From NCBI GenBank assembly GCA_949482135.1, contig CASYFC010000002.1, positions 1 to 64,000 on the forward strand: DNA of 64,000 nucleotides, read 5' to 3'. Below the pieces are notes generated by a model. It was not told where the DNA came from and ran no database searches. It was given only the letters and a program-made list of their open reading frames with translations. The number at the start of each line of letters is the position of its first letter. The first letter of the stretch is position 1. Source of the stretch: an uncultured Clostridia bacterium. GTDB lineage: Bacteria; Bacillota; Clostridia; TANB77; CAG-508. The position numbers and the translations under genes are program-made. Below are positions 60,695 through 64,000 of this stretch, piece after piece.

Positions 60695-60953
60695 ACAAAT
60701 AAATATTAGAATGGTAGTTATCTTAATTAAACAATCCATTACTTCAGCAACGCTGATGGTCATTACAATCACCAGCGTGCAAGAGCTGGGTTGTTTATAC
60801 GAAATCCTACTATCTGTTGGTTTCCGTATAATATATGACTTATTTTTGTTTGAATTTATATAAAGGAATTAAAGCAGATGAAACCACAAGTGGAGAAAGG
60901 ATTTCCAGATTAAAACTGTTCTGGACTTTTGGGGGAAGTAGTTTCCCCCTTTA
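60695..60953 (+). ncRNA. Long structured RNA of IME-2 (about 260 nt)
   Basis: Between a good promoter and the terminator GGGGGAA/TTCCCCC (60931-60949) lie, in order: an outer stem AAACAATCC/GGGTTGTTT (60729-60796) enclosing a hairpin CGCTG/CAGCG (60751-60777), a second hairpin ATACG/CGTAT, small stems CCAC/GTGG and TCCAGA/TCTGGA. A 50-codon frame (60711-60863, MVVILIKQSITSATLMV) fits inside but has no ribosome binding site; an 11-codon frame MKPQVEKGFPD (60878) follows AAAGGAATT. It could be a noncoding RNA or the messenger of a small hydrophobic peptide. Three segments are complementary to the loops of the next small RNA. No known class recognised. Confidence 0.6.
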
Positions 60954-61002
60954 TCATTTTATAATATTTGAAATAATTATAAATTTATAGTATAATACAT
61001 AT

Positions 61003-61107
61003 ATAAGTTAAATTGCTTGCACATTTTAACTTATACAACATATAAAGATTAAGATTTATATGTTAAAACCATAGGGTTGTTCATCTGCTCCTATGGTTTA
61101 TTTTTTT
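61003..61107 (+). ncRNA. Three-hairpin small RNA, IME-2 copy
   Basis: Promoter TTGAAA (60968-60973), 17 bp, TATAAT (60991-60996). Hairpin 1: TATAAGTTAAA/TTTAACTTATA (61002-61035, loop TTGCTTGCACAT). Hairpin 2: ACATATAAA/TTTATATGT (61038-61063, loop GATTAAGA). Hairpin 3: AAACCATAGG/CCTATGGTTT (61066-61099, loop with TTGTTCAT) and T-run. Compared with IME-1 the stems differ but loops and order are kept. No ORF. Confidence 0.72.
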
Positions 61108-61328
61108 GTGTAAAATTTTCACATTTTAGAAAAAATTTTAAAATTAATTAATTATTCTATTATATTTATCTTGTAAATAATTTAATTTATTTGATTTTGT
61201 GTAAATAACTCACATAAGTGTGAAAAAATACACATTTTCAAATTTGATATATTAATATAATTTTTATATACTATTATTGTAATCACTTATAATATATATC
61301 TTAAAATACATATATAAGGAGGTTAATA

Positions 61329-61694
61329 ATGGAATTATATAGTCAATATAAAGATAAAAATTTGAATAAATATAATTCTGTTATTTTTAATATACTAAAA
61401 ACTTTAGGTATCTCCTATAAAACTAATGGGGCAAGTTATATAAGAATTATTGTTTTAAGTGAAATAAAAAAAGAATCTGAGATTTTAAACTTAAATTCAT
61501 ATTATACAGCTATTGCAAAGAAATATACAAAAAGCGTTGCTTCTGTTAAACAAGCAGTTAATGACTGCATTTATAATTCTTCAAAAAAATATGAAGATAA
61601 TTATTCAAGTATTTTTAATTTTGATTTTAATAACAAATATAAATCTTCAAAAAATCTTATAGAAGATTTAATTTGCTATCTAATAAATAATTAA
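61329..61694 (+). CDS. Orphan Spo0A C-terminal-domain-like protein of IME-2
   Basis: AAGGAGG precedes the ATG. The 121-residue protein consists almost only of a Spo0A_C-like domain: FNILKTLGISYKTNGASYIRIIVLSEIKKE then YYTAIAKKYTKSVASVKQAVNDCIYNS, closely following the helices of Spo0A (H-E-I-G-V-P, Y-x-Y-L-R, Y-P-x-I-A-K-K-Y-x-T-x-x-x-V-x-x-A-I). It lacks a receiver domain. It is the clearest of the three family members in this window. Palindromic words such as TCACATAAGTGTGA (61211-61224) in the leader may be binding sites. Confidence 0.75.
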   Translation: MELYSQYKDKNLNKYNSVIFNILKTLGISYKTNGASYIRIIVLSEIKKESEILNLNSYYTAIAKKYTKSVASVKQAVNDCIYNSSKKYEDNYSSIFNFDFNNKYKSSKNLIEDLICYLINN

Positions 61695-61843
61695 TACTAA
61701 AATATATGCAATTTATTGATTTCAAAATAAAAAAGATAAAAAAGATAAAAATTATAATATTTACATAATTTTATTATATATATATAATTATTGCAATGCT
61801 TTAATATATATTTAATAAATTATTAATAAAAGGAGGAATTTTT

Positions 61844-62386
61844 ATGAAATTAAAAAAATTAATAGCAATATTATTATTGGTAGCACTTATTATATTACCA
61901 TATAAGTGTTTTGCAACTTCAGATACTGAAAATGAAGGAATAGAGCCACGTTGGTATACTCCAGATGGTGATTGGCCAGGATATATTTTTGCAACATTAG
62001 ATAATACAACTTCAAGTTGGAATCATGGTCATGCTGGACTTGGTGGAAATAATGGTGAAACAATAGAGTCATTCCCATCAACAGGAGTAGCTGTTTTTTC
62101 TAATGGTTATTCAAAAAACTGGAGTAGTTGTTCAACTGGTGGAATTTATTCTATAAATGGGGCAAGTAGTTCGCAATATGATTCTGCCAAAAACTATGCC
62201 TATAATAAGGTAGGCACACCATATTCATTAAGTCTTATTGATGGAGATTCAACATATTACTGTAGTGAATTAGTATACAAGGCATGGAAAAATGCAGGAA
62301 TAACAGTCGGAACAAATGTAGCTGGTTTTATTACACCAAAATCTATTATGGATAGTTCAAATACAAGATTAGTTTATAGCTTTTAA
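61844..62386 (+). CDS. Secreted permuted papain-fold hydrolase (YiiX-like) cargo
   Basis: AAAAGGAGG precedes the ATG. The 180-residue protein has a signal peptide (KKLIAILLLVALIILPYKCFA) and the permuted cysteine-peptidase pattern: H61/H63 in NHGHAGLGG and C140 in STYYCSELVYKAWKNAG. Substrate may be peptidoglycan peptides or an acyl group. TTTACATAA (61769-61777) lies in its promoter region. It is the first cargo gene of IME-2. Confidence 0.8.
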   Translation: MKLKKLIAILLLVALIILPYKCFATSDTENEGIEPRWYTPDGDWPGYIFATLDNTTSSWNHGHAGLGGNNGETIESFPSTGVAVFSNGYSKNWSSCSTGGIYSINGASSSQYDSAKNYAYNKVGTPYSLSLIDGDSTYYCSELVYKAWKNAGITVGTNVAGFITPKSIMDSSNTRLVYSF

Positions 62387-62440
62387 ATTTTAAATAATAT
62401 TAAAATATATATTAAACATTGAAAGGAAGATGTTTTAAAT

Positions 62441-63436
62441 ATGACTGAGATGAAAAAAATTTTCTTATTATTTGCATTATTAATTTTTTTTGTTGGACTT
62501 ATAATATTTCTCCGTAAAGATTCATTCTGTTTGTATGGTAAATCCAACCAAATAGCACAGTATGTAATTTTCTTTAATGAGTATAAATCCAATGGTAAAG
62601 AACGTTTAGACTGGATATATTACTTTGATAAGGAAGGTAGCTTAATTTGCAGAAAGAATTTTAAAGCTAAAAATAAAGTTCAAAATCAAATAAAAATTAA
62701 AGATAAAGTATATTCATATGGATATGGTGGAATATATGAAACAGATTTACAAACAAAAAAAACAATTCCATTAAATACTGATGTTCCTGTTAACATTGTA
62801 AAATTTGATAATCATGAAAATATATTTTTTTATCAAAATGGTGGATTTAAAAATAACAACAATGGAATTTATGATTCTAAAATATTAAAGAATAATGAAC
62901 TTTTTTTAACAATAGACTATGCCATAGTAGATTTTTGTATATATGATAATTATTTATATGTTACAACATATAATGATATTTCTTTAAAAAAAGGAAAAAT
63001 ACTTATATATAAGAATAAAGAACTAATAAATTCTTTTGATGTGAATTTAGAAAATGGAGAAGGTAATTTTGCAATATATAATGATAATATTTTTTTCTTA
63101 GCCTCTAAGTCAGCTTTTAAAATATCAGATTTTGCATTAGAAGAAATTTATTACAAAAATATTGACAATATGCTTTCAAAACCTATAGTAATAAATAATA
63201 TTGATTTTTCAAAGTTATATATAAATTCACAAGAAGTTATATTAAAAGATAATTGTCTTTTTTTTACAGAGAATATTTTACATAATGAAACTAATTATGA
63301 TATTTATAATGATAATTCTTTAGATTGTTCTTTTAATAAAGAAGAACAAACTTTATTACTTAATTCAATATCCAAAAAAATTAACGATAATATAATGAAG
63401 TCCAAATTTATATTTTTAAGTGCTTTTGAAATTTAA
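62441..63436 (+). CDS. Membrane-anchored beta-rich protein, unknown function
   Basis: GAAAGGAAG lies 11 bases before the ATG (an ATG at 62450 is also possible). The 331-residue protein has one N-terminal membrane segment (residues 7-24) and a long extracytoplasmic region with repeating short strands (DKVYSYGYGGIYET, NHENIFFYQNGGF, YDNYLYVTTYND, YNDNIFFLASKSAF), suggestive of a beta-propeller. No family recognised. Lies between the hydrolase and the small membrane protein in a likely cargo operon. Confidence 0.7.
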   Translation: MTEMKKIFLLFALLIFFVGLIIFLRKDSFCLYGKSNQIAQYVIFFNEYKSNGKERLDWIYYFDKEGSLICRKNFKAKNKVQNQIKIKDKVYSYGYGGIYETDLQTKKTIPLNTDVPVNIVKFDNHENIFFYQNGGFKNNNNGIYDSKILKNNELFLTIDYAIVDFCIYDNYLYVTTYNDISLKKGKILIYKNKELINSFDVNLENGEGNFAIYNDNIFFLASKSAFKISDFALEEIYYKNIDNMLSKPIVINNIDFSKLYINSQEVILKDNCLFFTENILHNETNYDIYNDNSLDCSFNKEEQTLLLNSISKKINDNIMKSKFIFLSAFEI

Positions 63437-63454
63437 AATCGGAAAGGAATTTGT

Positions 63455-63772
63455 ATGAAATTTATCTTGTATAGTTTATTATTTCCATTTTGGTGTTGTT
63501 TATTAATAACTATATTTTTAATAGTTATTAATGAAAATGTTAATTTATATATAATGATACCTACATTAATATTACTATTTATCAATGGATATGCTCTATC
63601 CAAAAATAAAAAAAGTTGGAATATAATTGGAGCAATATCAATTATTATATTTACAACTTGGTATAGTATAAGAGGATATTATGAATATTTGAAATGGACT
63701 AGTACAAAAATTGCAATATTTTTATTAATATTTTACATTACATTATATATTATAAAAATCAAAAAGAAATAA
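63455..63772 (+). CDS. Small membrane protein, paralogue of 54946
   Basis: GGAAAGGAATTTGT precedes the ATG. The 105-residue four-helix membrane protein is about 80 percent identical over its full length to the protein at 54946-55263, which lies outside IME-2 in opposite orientation. No family recognised. Last cargo gene seen before the right end of the window. Confidence 0.75.
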   Translation: MKFILYSLLFPFWCCLLITIFLIVINENVNLYIMIPTLILLFINGYALSKNKKSWNIIGAISIIIFTTWYSIRGYYEYLKWTSTKIAIFLLIFYITLYIIKIKKK

Positions 63773-63813
63773 AAATTATAACCACACATTTCATGTGTGG
63801 TTATAATTTTTAT
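63771..63813 (+). terminator. Intrinsic terminator after 63772
   Basis: A perfect 19-bp stem (arms 63771-63789 and 63793-63811, core AACCACACAT) with a 3-base loop and a short T-run. The remaining bases to 64000 hold no gene I can support. Confidence 0.9.
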
Positions 63814-63960
63814 TCCTTTAGAGTAATTCTTTAAGATAATATTTTTCACTAAAAGTTTATAAATAAACATTTTTCAACTTACATCTATAATCACACTATA
63901 AAATGCTAAAATACCAATAATCTTCTCCATTTATTGCATTACATAATATAAATTTATATA

Positions 63961-63980
63961 TTCCCGTTTTCGTTCCCAAA
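63961..63980. repeat. Arm-type repeat near the right end of IME-2
   Basis: TTCCCG and GTTCCCAAA here match the ATTCCCAAA repeats at 55702-55842. Their presence suggests that attR lies shortly beyond the window edge. Confidence 0.45.
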
Positions 63981-64000
63981 TAATAAATAAAAGTTAGAAT

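Larger units (their letters stand above)
55568..64000. mobile_element. IME-2: integrative mobilizable element in tRNA-Met, right end beyond the window
   Basis: Directly downstream of tRNA-Met come a full tyrosine integrase, an excisionase-like protein, a MobV relaxase and oriT, a small ORF, DUF3846-like and sigma-region-4-like proteins, an XRE repressor, two structured RNAs, a Spo0A-C-type protein and cargo. Integrase, relaxase, oriT and RNA are homologous to those of IME-1. The tRNA 3' sequence GGGCGCACCA does not recur before 64000, so attR must lie further right; ATTCCCAAA-type repeats near 55702-55842 and 63961-63980 suggest that the end is near. Confidence 0.85.

Overview
The window is AT-rich DNA from a monoderm, low-GC Firmicute, most likely a Clostridia-class gut commensal. 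The pointers are strong AGA/ATA codon preference, a T-box in front of a homodimeric-type glycyl-tRNA synthetase, an LtaS-like lipoteichoic acid enzyme, MutS2, a LexA repressor and a complete acc/fab type II fatty acid cluster with FabI. The exact taxon cannot be fixed from sequence alone.

Left edge (1-7.8 kb): a tRNA-His (cut) and tRNA-Gln pair, with a 7.6-kb integrative mobilizable element (IME-1) in the 3' end of tRNA-Gln. Its ends are an exact 61-bp direct repeat (103-163 and 7728-7788). It carries a truncated tyrosine recombinase, a MobV relaxase with an oriT, two orphan Spo0A-C-type DNA-binding proteins, a LytTR regulator/membrane protein pair behind its own direct-repeat operator, and secreted cargo proteins behind matching hairpin leaders. 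A deletion remnant of another related element lies just outside the right att repeat.

Core chromosome (7.9-55.5 kb): a D,D-carboxypeptidase, an LtaS-like synthase, a dense DnaA-box cluster (12.80-12.89 kb), glyS with its T-box, carAB behind a short leader ORF and terminator, an ABC/GntR operon, a TetR regulator with a long-chain acyl-CoA synthetase, trpS, obgE, a ferritin-like protein and lexA. Then comes a long cluster (second acyl-CoA synthetase, birA, fabD, fabG, fabF, accB, fabZ, accC, accD, accA, fabI), a third acyl-CoA synthetase, a permuted papain-fold hydrolase, a thioesterase, mutS2 and an ECF sigma/anti-sigma pair. Similar TetR-type palindromes lie before all three acyl-CoA synthetase genes, suggesting one regulator couples exogenous fatty acid use to synthesis.

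Scattered between these core operons are single-gene cassettes of unknown function (8315, 15544-16742, 16924, 17678, 28332, 32412, 37297). Most have less AT-biased codon use than their neighbours, their own promoter, a structured leader and a strong terminator. Several share a TATGTAAA-type palindrome inside or next to the promoter.

Right edge (55.5 kb to the end): a tRNA-Met(CAT) followed by a second, more complete element, IME-2 (full integrase, excisionase-like protein, MobV, oriT, sigma-region-4-like protein, DUF3846-like protein, XRE repressor, Spo0A-C-type protein, cargo). Its right end lies beyond the window. In its control region, a long structured RNA precedes a three-hairpin small RNA. 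All three loops of the small RNA are complementary to segments of the upstream RNA. IME-1 has a homologous small RNA with different stems but conserved loops. This two-RNA module next to a Spo0A-C-type gene is the best candidate for an undescribed system here.
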